From positions 1 through 64,000 of the forward strand of contig NZ_JAUQTB010000004.1 of the NCBI RefSeq assembly GCF_030580655.1: 64,000 nt of DNA, given 5' to 3'. The first letter of the stretch is position 1. Each line of letters starts with the position of its first letter. The stretch is from Paenibacillus lacisoli. Lineage in GTDB: Bacteria > Bacillota > Bacilli > Paenibacillales > Paenibacillaceae. Shown here piece by piece: positions 25,372-33,492 of the stretch. The position numbers and the translations under genes were made by a program. The notes below the pieces were generated by a model. The model searched no databases. It had not been told where the DNA came from and was given only the letters and a program-made list of their open reading frames with translations.

Positions 25372-26319
25372 CTATGATTCCAGTAAAGCCTGGGCCGTAA
25401 ACTGGTCAGTGACAAGGATATTCGCATACTTGCCCACCAGTGCGGCACGTATAGCTTCGATCTTGCGCTGGCCGCCTGCTACAAGAACGCTCTTTTCTTT
25501 GGCGCGCAAATCTTCCAGATCAATGCCTACGGTCCGATTGTTGATCTCGCTGCTGATGATTCGGCCTTGGGCATCGAAGAATCGGGAACAAATGTCACCT
25601 GCACCTTCCCGCTGCAGCTGCTGCTGCTCTTCCTTGTTGAAATAACCGAGCCGGAAAAGGAGCGCATCCTCCTTGACCGTGCCCACGGTAAACACAGCGA
25701 TATTCGCCTGCTTGCCGAGCTGGATGATGCGCTGGATATGGCGGTCTGCTTCGACCATTTGTTTCAGCTCCATGCTGTCGAAGATGACGGGCAGCGGCAG
25801 ATACCGGGCCATCGTTTGAAAGGCCTCCGCGAACAGATTCACCGTTTCTGCTGCGTAGGTATTCACATGGGAGTGGCTGACCCCGCCTTTCAGCTGTACC
25901 ACTTCTACACCTTTTACCTGTTTGGGCTGAAGCTGTCTTGCCACTGCGTGCATGGTAGTTCCCCAGGTCACTCCGATAATATCACTGTCCCGAACGGTCT
26001 CATGCAAGTACTCTGCTGTCTTTTTGCTGATATGCTTCTGGATTTCCTTATATTCATCAAGCGGCGAGTAGCAGACCAGCACCATATCCAGACCATAGAC
26101 ATGCTTGATCTCTTCTCCCAGTGCGTCCAGATCCTCCAGCGGGTCCACAATACTGATGCGGACATACCCCTTATCCTTCGCATACTGCAGCAGGCGGGAT
26201 ACCGTAGGACGGGATACCCCCAGTCTCGCAGCAATCTCCTGCTGGCTGTAATCGAGCAGGTAATACAGGCGGGATGCCTCGACACTCAGGCGCTGTTTCT
26301 CATGATTTCCATTTTCCAT
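25372..26319 (-). CDS. deoR: Deoxyribonucleoside regulator, SorC family
   Basis: A 315-residue SorC/DeoR-type repressor: N-terminal helix-turn-helix (about 18-55, YSQQEIAARLGVSRPTVSRLL) and a sugar-phosphate-binding domain (about 60-315) with GVTWGTT and VGIDLEDL. In Bacillus the homologous DeoR is released by deoxyribose-5-phosphate and controls dra-nupC-pdp. It lies immediately upstream of deoC but behind its own terminator. The ATG at 26319 is chosen; a TTG at 26328 is possible and the ribosome site GGAGA is unusually close. Confidence 0.92.
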   Translation of the reverse strand: MENGNHEKQRLSVEASRLYYLLDYSQQEIAARLGVSRPTVSRLLQYAKDKGYVRISIVDPLEDLDALGEEIKHVYGLDMVLVCYSPLDEYKEIQKHISKKTAEYLHETVRDSDIIGVTWGTTMHAVARQLQPKQVKGVEVVQLKGGVSHSHVNTYAAETVNLFAEAFQTMARYLPLPVIFDSMELKQMVEADRHIQRIIQLGKQANIAVFTVGTVKEDALLFRLGYFNKEEQQQLQREGAGDICSRFFDAQGRIISSEINNRTVGIDLEDLRAKEKSVLVAGGQRKIEAIRAALVGKYANILVTDQFTAQALLES

Positions 26320-26389
26320 TCTCTCCAACCCACTTCAAAAGCAATTTGCCAATCATGCCGTATCTTCAGGCTGTCTTATGTAACCGGAA

Positions 26390-26686
26390 CTAGCGGGGCG
26401 GCAGCAGATTCTCCAGAATAGACCGCAGGTTGTGATCTTCCCGGTAGACCTCTTCTCCCGTGTCGATTTCCGTTACACGGATATAGTCAAAACTGGCCTG
26501 CGGCTCTGCCGTACGGAATACCAGTTCATCCCCGGAATCCGGTTTTACGGCAAAGCCCATATCCCCGAACATCGTCACCAGCTGATCCACTCCCGGCTGC
26601 TCGCCCTCCTTCAGCATAATTAAACCGCGCAGCTCTTTGGTTTCCTTCCCGTGAACCACTCTAAAGTGAACGATACACTCCATCAT
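26390..26686 (-). CDS. Small hypothetical protein
   Basis: Unrecognised 98-residue soluble, acidic protein. It starts at the first of two tandem ATGs (26686), with AAGGGG 6 bases upstream; the longer frame to 26776 lacks support. No cysteine motif, signal or helix-turn-helix is evident; the pattern looks like a compact alpha/beta fold. It is divergent from the NUDIX gene. Confidence 0.7.
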   Translation of the reverse strand: MMECIVHFRVVHGKETKELRGLIMLKEGEQPGVDQLVTMFGDMGFAVKPDSGDELVFRTAEPQASFDYIRVTEIDTGEEVYREDHNLRSILENLLPPR

Positions 26687-26838
26687 CAACGTCCCCTTCC
26701 ATATATTTCGTAATAATATCAGCTTGCCCCGAGTGAAAGGAAGCCATGCCGATGCGAAAATCACGTTTGGCAGCATATGCCGGTTCCTTTAGAATGAAAG
26801 ACAGCATCTACATATCAATCATACAGGGGGCTCTGACC

Positions 26839-27492
26839 ATGTCTGACAAAAAGGAATTTCTGGATATTTATGATGAAAACGACTGCCGCATTGGCGCCCG
26901 CCCGCGGGATGAGGTTCATGCCCGCGGATACTGGCATCATACCTTCCACTGCTGGCTGTACCGGGATACGGAAGCAGGACGCAGGCTCCTGTTGTTCCAG
27001 CTTCGCCAGCATACCAAGGATACCTTTCCAGGGTGCTATGACATTACCGCTGCCGGTCATCTTTCCCAAGGGGAAACCGTGTCGGATGCTGTTCGTGAAC
27101 TGGAAGAAGAACTGGGTGTGACGGCATCCTACGAACAGCTGAAGCTTTTGATGACTACCCGTGAAGAGATTCATGGTGAACTGTTCGGTGTTCCGTTCAT
27201 CGACCGTGAAGTCAGCAGTGTCTTCGGCCTTCACTCCAACCTTACTCTGGAACAATACCGTCTGCAGACCGAAGAAGTGGCTGGTCTGTATGAAGCCGAT
27301 GTGAACGACATGCTCGCCTTGTTCCAAGGGAATCTTCCTGAGATCACTGCTGCAGGGATCAGCTCTGACGCAGCTGCCGGCTCCCGGCTGCATGAGCGCC
27401 CCGTACGTAGCTCTGATTTTGTTGACCGCGAGTTAAGCTATTATATCGACATCTGCCGGAAAATCCAGGATCAGCCTCCCGGCATCCCCTGA
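26839..27492 (+). CDS. NUDIX hydrolase
   Basis: A 217-residue NUDIX protein. The NUDIX box spans 73-94 (GHLSQGET...REL-EEELGV) with all expected acidic residues. The DIYDENDCRIGARPRDEVHARGYWHH start is shared with isopentenyl-diphosphate isomerase-like and deoxyadenosine-type NUDIX enzymes, so the substrate is probably a diphosphate but not assignable. AGGGGG lies 9 bases before the ATG; the frame opens at 26746 without support. Confidence 0.88.
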   Translation: MSDKKEFLDIYDENDCRIGARPRDEVHARGYWHHTFHCWLYRDTEAGRRLLLFQLRQHTKDTFPGCYDITAAGHLSQGETVSDAVRELEEELGVTASYEQLKLLMTTREEIHGELFGVPFIDREVSSVFGLHSNLTLEQYRLQTEEVAGLYEADVNDMLALFQGNLPEITAAGISSDAAAGSRLHERPVRSSDFVDRELSYYIDICRKIQDQPPGIP

Positions 27493-27499
27493 TCCTGCA

Positions 27500-28288
27500 C
27501 TAACTCGGACCGCCCGCATATCTGCGAATGATCGACTGGTAGAGGGGACCGTACCGGCCTTCAAGCTCGGCTCCCATATCCTGGTCCAGCTCGAATAATA
27601 CAAGCTCCTGTGCAAAATGACTCAGCAGCAGTTCTGCCATGACCGGGTGCTCTGTGACGACCGCTTGGGCGGAGCCTGGTTCCCCCCGCATGCCCAGCAT
27701 GCAGCGGCGGCGGTCAATGACGAACGAGAATCGCCGCCCCCCTTGTCGTCCGGCGTTCCCCAGCACTGAAGGGGACATCCAGCGTGCAGGTGTATTGTCT
27801 GCCCCGTCACAAGACCACAGCACCCGCACCCCTCTCGCTTCAGCTTCCTCCAGTTCTTCTCTCAGAAGTGCCGCCTCTTCACGATAAATATCCACTATAA
27901 TCTCGTGCTCAGCCTGGGACAGCTCACGCGCAAGGCTCTCGAGCACGTTTTTATCTCCCTCCACATTGAAAAACAGCGGTCTCTCCGGCTGATGCTTCGG
28001 CATCCCTGCCTTGACGGCTTCCAGCGACTGCTGAAGGTGGGAAGAAATCATCTTCGTCAGTTCCTCCGTATCCAGTACACTGTAACGGACAGGTTCACCC
28101 GGTCCCGCCTGCAGGTAGCCCTGCTGCGCAAGACGCTGCAGCGTACCATACACATTGGAACGGGATACGCCCAGCCTTTTGGCCACCTCATAGCCTGAAG
28201 CCGAGCCCTGTTTGGCCAGTTCGACCATGACCTTGCCTTCCATTTCTGTAAAACCCAGATTGCGCAGATGCTGCAGCAGATGTTCCAT
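27500..28288 (-). CDS. TrmB-family transcriptional regulator
   Basis: A 262-residue protein: winged helix at about 5-70 (LGFTEMEGKVMVELAKQGSASGYEVAKRLGVSR) followed by the TrmB-type phospholipase-D-like ligand domain (about 105-255). TrmB members sense sugars or other metabolites; the ligand is unknown here. GGGAGG lies 9 bases before the ATG. It is convergent with the NUDIX gene, 8 bases between stops, with no obvious target operon adjacent. Confidence 0.88.
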   Translation of the reverse strand: MEHLLQHLRNLGFTEMEGKVMVELAKQGSASGYEVAKRLGVSRSNVYGTLQRLAQQGYLQAGPGEPVRYSVLDTEELTKMISSHLQQSLEAVKAGMPKHQPERPLFFNVEGDKNVLESLARELSQAEHEIIVDIYREEAALLREELEEAEARGVRVLWSCDGADNTPARWMSPSVLGNAGRQGGRRFSFVIDRRRCMLGMRGEPGSAQAVVTEHPVMAELLLSHFAQELVLFELDQDMGAELEGRYGPLYQSIIRRYAGGPS

Positions 28289-28350
28289 AATGTCTGTCCT
28301 CCCATGCTGTCACCTGACTAACCCGCATCTTTATGCTCTCCCTGTCGGAG

Positions 28351-29175
28351 TTAGATCTGCTCAGCTCCGCAGCGCGGGCACCATTTGGAGCCTTTGGGCA
28401 GATCGGCTGAACAAATTTGACACTTTACGGTATCGCGCGGAACCTGCGGCTGAACAGCCGCCTCCTCCTGATTGTTCTTCTGCCAGTAACGGATACGTTC
28501 ATCCAGCTCCTGCTGGCGTTCGCGCTCCCGCTCCAGCTCTTCGTTGCGGCGGCGTTCCCATTCCGCGTCAAAGGCTGCTTTCTCTTCCGGCGTGAAGTCC
28601 GTGTCTGCGTAGTCTGCTTCGCGGAAGGGATCCTCTTCGTAAGCTGCCGATGTCTGCTGCTGTGTCTGCGGTTCCTCCCGCTCCTCATCACGGTACTCCG
28701 GGGTGTATACCTGCGTGTAGTCGTCCGTGTAGCTGTCGTTGAATTCCGGCTCCCAGCTGCGATTCATCTCAAGAGAAGACGCGGGTACCTGTGCTTCTTC
28801 CTGCACTGGTGCTTCTGCGGGCTGACCGCCCAGTTTGCGGCCGCATTTCGGGCAGAAGTTCGCATCCAGCGCTGCCACATAACCGCATTCGCACAGGCGC
28901 TCATTCTTCATCTCGGCAATTTTGTTGCGAAGGGCGTCAATATCCGCCTGCAGCGTGTCGCATTCCTTGGAAAGCTGCATCATTTCCTTCTCGGCGTCCG
29001 TCATATCGTGAATGCGGTAGCCCTGGTAAAATACCTGACCCATCCGCAAAAAATGAACGTCCATCTCCTGTTGAATGCTAGAGATCTGAGAGTTCAGCTT
29101 TCCGATCTCCACCGCGTGCTGGGCTTTCTCCGTCGCACGGTTCGCACCTTCCTTAATCCTTTGCAGCAAATTCAT
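28351..29175 (-). CDS. Coiled-coil protein with two zinc ribbons
   Basis: A 274-residue protein: N-terminal coiled coil (about 1-90), first zinc ribbon at about 94-113 (CECG...CPKCG), a long acidic disordered and charged middle (about 115-240, many Glu/Gln/Arg), and a second zinc ribbon at the C-terminus (CQIC...CPRCG). No signal or membrane segment. Double zinc-ribbon proteins of this kind are uncharacterised. GAGGAGG lies before the ATG. It sits 62 bases upstream of trmB on the same strand. Confidence 0.8.
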   Translation of the reverse strand: MNLLQRIKEGANRATEKAQHAVEIGKLNSQISSIQQEMDVHFLRMGQVFYQGYRIHDMTDAEKEMMQLSKECDTLQADIDALRNKIAEMKNERLCECGYVAALDANFCPKCGRKLGGQPAEAPVQEEAQVPASSLEMNRSWEPEFNDSYTDDYTQVYTPEYRDEEREEPQTQQQTSAAYEEDPFREADYADTDFTPEEKAAFDAEWERRRNEELERERERQQELDERIRYWQKNNQEEAAVQPQVPRDTVKCQICSADLPKGSKWCPRCGAEQI

Positions 29176-29583
29176 GTCCGTTTCCTCCTCATGTGTCTGC
29201 TTGACCTGAATAGGGTCCCGCAGCTGTACTGCCTGTCAGCAAGTTTGTTCGTATTCAGTAAGGTCATTCAGGTTTATTAGCGGGACAGCCTGTCACAAGC
29301 TGCGCTCCATCACTAGATTATACAATCCTATTCACACCGAAGTTTCGGTATCCCGGATTGAAGGTTTAATTTCGCCGTTCTGCCAATCATTCGGCACTTG
29401 GCTCCCCTGCCGGATAAGGTATAATGGAATAATGCCTGTCCGGGAGTGACTCTATCATACCAAAAACTGAACCCACTTGTGAAAATGGAAGTTTACGGAA
29501 TAGAGAAGTATTGAAAATAAATGATGACTTACTAACATAGCGCATGAACAAAGCATGTGTATGAACGAGAAAGGGGATTCTTC
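29176..29583. other. Divergent intergenic region
   Basis: Four hundred bases between the zinc-ribbon gene (-) and the helicase gene (+). It holds the helicase promoter (29398-29425) and, on the minus strand, a TATAAT at 29317-29322 with a poor -35 that may serve the zinc-ribbon gene. No ORF or strong hairpin is seen. Confidence 0.5.
29398..29425 (+). promoter_or_regulatory. Promoter of the helicase gene
   Basis: TTGGCT (29398-29403) and TATAAT (29420-29425) are separated by 16 bases; the untranslated leader would be about 150 bases. Confidence 0.5.
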
Positions 29584-32007
29584 ATGTCCAATCACTATAC
29601 GGACTTTCATCCGCGTCCCGCCGGCGTTCCCCTCGCCACTCCTGCACCGGCCGCGAAGCCCGCACCGGCCGCAACCAGCTCCAGACTGGTGCTTGACAGC
29701 GAGGCTGATGCTTATTATTTCCGTGCCCTAGAGCGTGAGGGTATTCACCTGAACCAGCCGCAGATCGCGGCTGTTCGTCATGGCCAGGGACCGCTGCTGA
29801 CACTGGCTGGAGCCGGCTGCGGCAAGACAACGGTACTGGCCGCGAGAGCCGGATACCTGATGGCTGTGCGGGAGGTTCCCGCCTCTACCATTCTGCTGAT
29901 GACCTTCACGAGCAAAGCTGCCGCGGAGATGAAAGCACGGATTGCCGCTCTGCCGGGAATTCGTCCTGCTGCAGCCCGGACGGTACAAGCGAGAACCTTC
30001 CACTCCTTCGCGCTGGCTATGCTGCGTCATCATGGAGCTACCGAAGATATCTTCGGTGACATGCAGGCCCAGCATACCATTATGAAGATGCTTCAGCGCC
30101 AGCTCGGGCTGAGCGATGTGTTCCAGCCGGAGAGCCTGCTCTCCGCCCTGTCCGCCTGGAAGGCCGGCGGCAGAACCACGGATGAGCTGCCTGAACAGAC
30201 ACCGGACGAGAAGGATGCGAAACGCCTGCTGCTCGCGTATGAGCAGTGGAAGCAGGAACGGAACAAAATGGACTTTGACGACATCCTCCTGCGGGCAGCT
30301 GCCCTGATGAAGGACCCACAGATTCTGGGAACCCTGCGCAGACGCTTCCGTTATCTGATGGTCGACGAGTTCCAGGATACTAATACCCTCCAGTATGACA
30401 TGGTCCGCATGCTGGCAGATGAACACCGTAACCTGATGGTCGTCGGCGACGACGATCAGACGATTTATACCTTTAACGGAGCCCGCCAGGAATCGATTCT
30501 CGAGTTCGACCGAGTCTATCCGGGCGCCAAGGTAATCACGCTGAACCAGAATTACCGCAGCGATGCGCGTATTCTCGGGCTCGGTTCCTCCCTCGTGGAG
30601 CACAACCGGCTGCGCCGCAGGAAAAAGCTGCTGGCCGCCGGTCAGCAGGGGTATCCGCCGCAGTTCTCCGCACCAGCCGGAACCGAAGAGGAAGCCGCCC
30701 AGGTGGTATCGCATCTGCTGCGGCAGGTGGAGGCCGGGGAGCTGGCCTACCGGGATATAGCCATTCTGCACCGTACTGCCAGCAGCAGCCGCTCGATCTT
30801 CGAGCATCTGATACTGCGCGATGTGCCGTTCATTCAATACGGTACTGGCCCTGTCTTCTATGACCAGTCACTGATCCGACCGCTGATGGATCACCTTCGT
30901 CTCTCGCTGGAGCCGCGGCGCATGGATGCGCTGGCCAGCGCGCTAGGGCCGCTGTATGTCCCCCGCGAAGCGGGGCTTGATTACATTCTGCGTGAGGAGA
31001 AAAAGCAGGCCAAGAAATACCCGCTGATCCATCTCACCCGCTGGGACAAGCTGCGGGATTTCCAGCAGGAGCAGGTCAAGGGCCGAATCCGCCTCATCAA
31101 GAGCCTGCAGACGATGAAGCCGGTTCTGGCCATTCAGGAGATGAGAAGGCAGTTCTATGATAAATATATGGAAGCCGGAGATCCCTCTATCCTGACCCAC
31201 TATAAAGAAACCATGCTGGAGACACTCGAAGAGCTGGAGAGCGCAGCGAAACGCTTTGACACGGTGGCTGACTTTATCAGCTTTGCCGACGAGCTGACCC
31301 GCCGCCATAAGGAAATGGAATCTCTCCGTATGTCTGAAGACAGCGATGCTGTCCGCCTGATGACGATTCACAGGGCCAAAGGTCTGGAATTCCCCTGTGT
31401 CTACTGGATCGGTGCCAGCGAAGGTATTCTTCCGCACAGTACGGCCCTCAAGCAGGATGTACCGGATGACCGCAAGCCGGTCTTCGGCTCCGCCGCTGAG
31501 GGTGCCGATGCGGCTCTGGAAGAGGAACGGCGGCTGGCCTACGTGGCGGTAACCCGCGCCAAACAGAAGCTGTACATCACTTCGCCGGCCACCGTTCACG
31601 GCAAGCCAGCACCGGTATCCCGTTTTATTACGGAAGCCTACGGTATCCTCCCGGAAGCTGCTTCAAAGCCCGCGGCAGACCAGCCGCTGCGGGAACGGAA
31701 CAACCGGGAGTCCAGCCGATCCTTTGCCATAACTTCGGCAAGAAGCCAGGGAAACCGCCGCTCCCATACCGTTACCATCCGCCAGAATGCTGACGGTGGC
31801 AGAACTGCTCCAGCCAGGACGGCTCCGCGTGCCGGACGGACGGAGCATGTACCGGTGTGGACCTGTACAGCCGCCTCCTGTAAGGCTTGGATCAGGCAGG
31901 CTGCCGCCGGCCGCAGAGCCCACGGAAGTTCCACTTCAGCATCCCCTCCAGCCTGCCCGCTGTGCGGCTCCAGGATGGAAGGCGGATCCCGGGAAGTGCC
32001 TGTATAA
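29584..32007 (+). CDS. yjcD: UvrD/Rep-family DNA helicase (YjcD type)
   Basis: An 807-residue superfamily 1A helicase: Q-motif HLNQPQIAAV (55-64), Walker A AGAGCGKTT (75-83) with Cys where Ser/Thr is usual, Ia FTSKAA (108-113), II DEFQD (261-265), III GDDDQTIYTF (288-297) and a late TIHRAKGLEF motif. The last 50 residues hold C761, C766 and CPLC (791-794), a possible zinc site. The ATG at 29584 has AAAGGGGA 6-7 bases upstream; the open frame at 29557 is a GTG without support. It precedes relP with a terminator between. Confidence 0.92.
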   Translation: MSNHYTDFHPRPAGVPLATPAPAAKPAPAATSSRLVLDSEADAYYFRALEREGIHLNQPQIAAVRHGQGPLLTLAGAGCGKTTVLAARAGYLMAVREVPASTILLMTFTSKAAAEMKARIAALPGIRPAAARTVQARTFHSFALAMLRHHGATEDIFGDMQAQHTIMKMLQRQLGLSDVFQPESLLSALSAWKAGGRTTDELPEQTPDEKDAKRLLLAYEQWKQERNKMDFDDILLRAAALMKDPQILGTLRRRFRYLMVDEFQDTNTLQYDMVRMLADEHRNLMVVGDDDQTIYTFNGARQESILEFDRVYPGAKVITLNQNYRSDARILGLGSSLVEHNRLRRRKKLLAAGQQGYPPQFSAPAGTEEEAAQVVSHLLRQVEAGELAYRDIAILHRTASSSRSIFEHLILRDVPFIQYGTGPVFYDQSLIRPLMDHLRLSLEPRRMDALASALGPLYVPREAGLDYILREEKKQAKKYPLIHLTRWDKLRDFQQEQVKGRIRLIKSLQTMKPVLAIQEMRRQFYDKYMEAGDPSILTHYKETMLETLEELESAAKRFDTVADFISFADELTRRHKEMESLRMSEDSDAVRLMTIHRAKGLEFPCVYWIGASEGILPHSTALKQDVPDDRKPVFGSAAEGADAALEEERRLAYVAVTRAKQKLYITSPATVHGKPAPVSRFITEAYGILPEAASKPAADQPLRERNNRESSRSFAITSARSQGNRRSHTVTIRQNADGGRTAPARTAPRAGRTEHVPVWTCTAASCKAWIRQAAAGRRAHGSSTSASPPACPLCGSRMEGGSREVPV

Positions 32008-32014
32008 ATGACTG

Positions 32015-32046
32015 AAGGGACGTCCGCCAGGACGTCCCTTTACTTT
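32015..32046 (+). terminator. Terminator of the helicase gene
   Basis: A perfect 11-bp stem AAGGGACGTCC/GGACGTCCCTT with a 4-base loop is followed by TTTACTTTT. The relP -35 overlaps its tail. Confidence 0.85.
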
Positions 32047-32074
32047 TGCCCCTGCTATCCGATTCATGTACAAT
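32046..32074 (+). promoter_or_regulatory. Promoter of relP
   Basis: TTGCCC (32046-32051) and TACAAT (32069-32074) are separated by 17 bases. The start near 32081 lies inside the longer open frame, which supports the TTG start at 32201. Confidence 0.65.
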
Positions 32075-32200
32075 GTAGACAGATGCCGCATGGCGCACTT
32101 GGGCTTGATTGGACAGCAGATAAAGCAAAACGCGGTTAGGACTCACCAAAGCTTGGCCCGGTGCCGACAATGCAACTTTGATTTTATAGGAGAATGCCCT

Positions 32201-32962
32201 TTGAACGAACACGATTTAAGCCAGCTATCCACCGTTCACCTGCCGTTACGGGATTTCCAGCGCAAGCTGGAAACCGATGAGACGCTCTCCAGACAGCTGG
32301 AGGAGTGGAAGAAGCTTCCGGTTCTATATCAACTGGCACTGGAAGAGCTGAAGAACAAAATCAAGCTGATCCAGACCGAATGGAAGCTGCAGGACGGATT
32401 CAGTCCGATCGAGCATATCAAAACCCGGATCAAGGAGCCGCAGAGCATCCTCGAGAAGGTACAGCGCAAAGGTTATGAGCCGACCATCGATAATATCCTC
32501 AACCAGATTCACGATATTGCGGGGATGCGAATTGTATGCGCCTTCGTCAAAGATATCTACCGACTGTTCGATCATCTGAAGTCCCGTTCGGATATTCGCG
32601 TCATTGAAGTGAAGGACTATATTGCCAACCGCAAGCCTAACGGCTACCAGAGCCTGCACGTCATCGTTGCCGTCCCTTTAATTCTGTTCGAGGAGACACG
32701 CTGGATGAAGGTCGAGATTCAGATTCGTACCCTCGCCATGGATTTCTGGGCAAGCCTGGAGCATATTCTCTATTACAAATTTGATAAAAAGGTGCCTGCC
32801 CATGTCGTAGCCGAGCTGACAGAAGCCGCACAAGCCGCCGATGAATTGGACCAGAAAATGCTGAAGCTGAGATATAAAATTCTGTCCCTCTCAGGCGAAG
32901 GGCAGGATAATCAGGTCGCAGCCGGTGCTGAACCTCCGCTCCTGACCGCGGAGAACAAATGA
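32201..32962 (+). CDS. relP: Small alarmone synthetase (RelP/YwaC type)
   Basis: Makes (p)ppGpp from ATP and GTP/GDP, without a hydrolase domain. Motifs: HDIAGMRIVC (104-113), KPNGYQSLH (145-153) and EIQIRTLAMDFWASLEH (172-188). The sequence is closer to YwaC/RelP than to YjbM/RelQ. The frame is open from 32066, but TAGGAG 8 bases before the TTG at 32201 and the promoter position give a 253-residue protein of normal length plus a short C-terminal tail. Monocistronic. Confidence 0.92.
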   Translation: MNEHDLSQLSTVHLPLRDFQRKLETDETLSRQLEEWKKLPVLYQLALEELKNKIKLIQTEWKLQDGFSPIEHIKTRIKEPQSILEKVQRKGYEPTIDNILNQIHDIAGMRIVCAFVKDIYRLFDHLKSRSDIRVIEVKDYIANRKPNGYQSLHVIVAVPLILFEETRWMKVEIQIRTLAMDFWASLEHILYYKFDKKVPAHVVAELTEAAQAADELDQKMLKLRYKILSLSGEGQDNQVAAGAEPPLLTAENK

Positions 32963-33018
32963 TCTTGACTTATACCATCTTTTATCACAGATCTATGCCA
33001 TAACTTATTCCCAAAAAG

Positions 33019-33062
33019 TAAAAGGTATCCCGCCGCCAACCGGCTGAGGATACCTTTTTTAC
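33019..33062. terminator. Terminator between relP and the DUF350 operon
   Basis: AAAGGTATCC pairs with GGATACCTTT and is followed by six T on the plus strand; the minus-strand reading also ends in TTTTACTTTTT. Confidence 0.85.
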
Positions 33063-33074
33063 GTTTTCTGTTAT

Positions 33075-33479
33075 TTACATCAGGAATGTGCCAATGACAA
33101 TCGATACCCCAATTATGACCGAGCGCAGCAGCTGAGCTATGGCGAGATTGCCCTTGGCAATTTCATCACACAATTTCGTACGCGGGGTCACCCAGTCGAA
33201 GATGAGATAGACCAGGCTCAGAATCACAATGCCTGCAGCAGACCAGATAATCATATCCATCCATTCATGCGTACTGAAGGAAACCATCGCTACAATGATG
33301 CACAATCCCAGCAGCTTACTGCCCATATAGAGACCGGCTGCCTCGTTGCCGCCCGCAATCTCCTTACTGTCATCAAACCGGGTAATCCAGCTAAATACCA
33401 GGTAACCTACTGCCAGAATAGCCATGAGAATTATAACGCCGATTCCCACATGTCCCAAGTCGCTCCAAAACGTCTTCAC
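33075..33479 (-). CDS. DUF350 membrane protein (YjfL-like)
   Basis: A 134-residue protein with four helices, each pair forming a DUF350 unit (GHVGIGVIILMAILAVGYLVFSW and later VIILSLVYLIFDW, each followed by short polar loops). E. coli YjfL is the named relative and lies beside YjfM and the ligase-like YjfC. Start is GTG 33479, with GGAGG 6 bases upstream; the open frame to 33617 overlaps the ligase gene. Last gene of the four-gene operon; function unknown. Confidence 0.85.
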   Translation of the reverse strand: MKTFWSDLGHVGIGVIILMAILAVGYLVFSWITRFDDSKEIAGGNEAAGLYMGSKLLGLCIIVAMVSFSTHEWMDMIIWSAAGIVILSLVYLIFDWVTPRTKLCDEIAKGNLAIAQLLRSVIIGVSIVIGTFLM

Positions 33480-33492
33480 ATTCCATCCTCCT

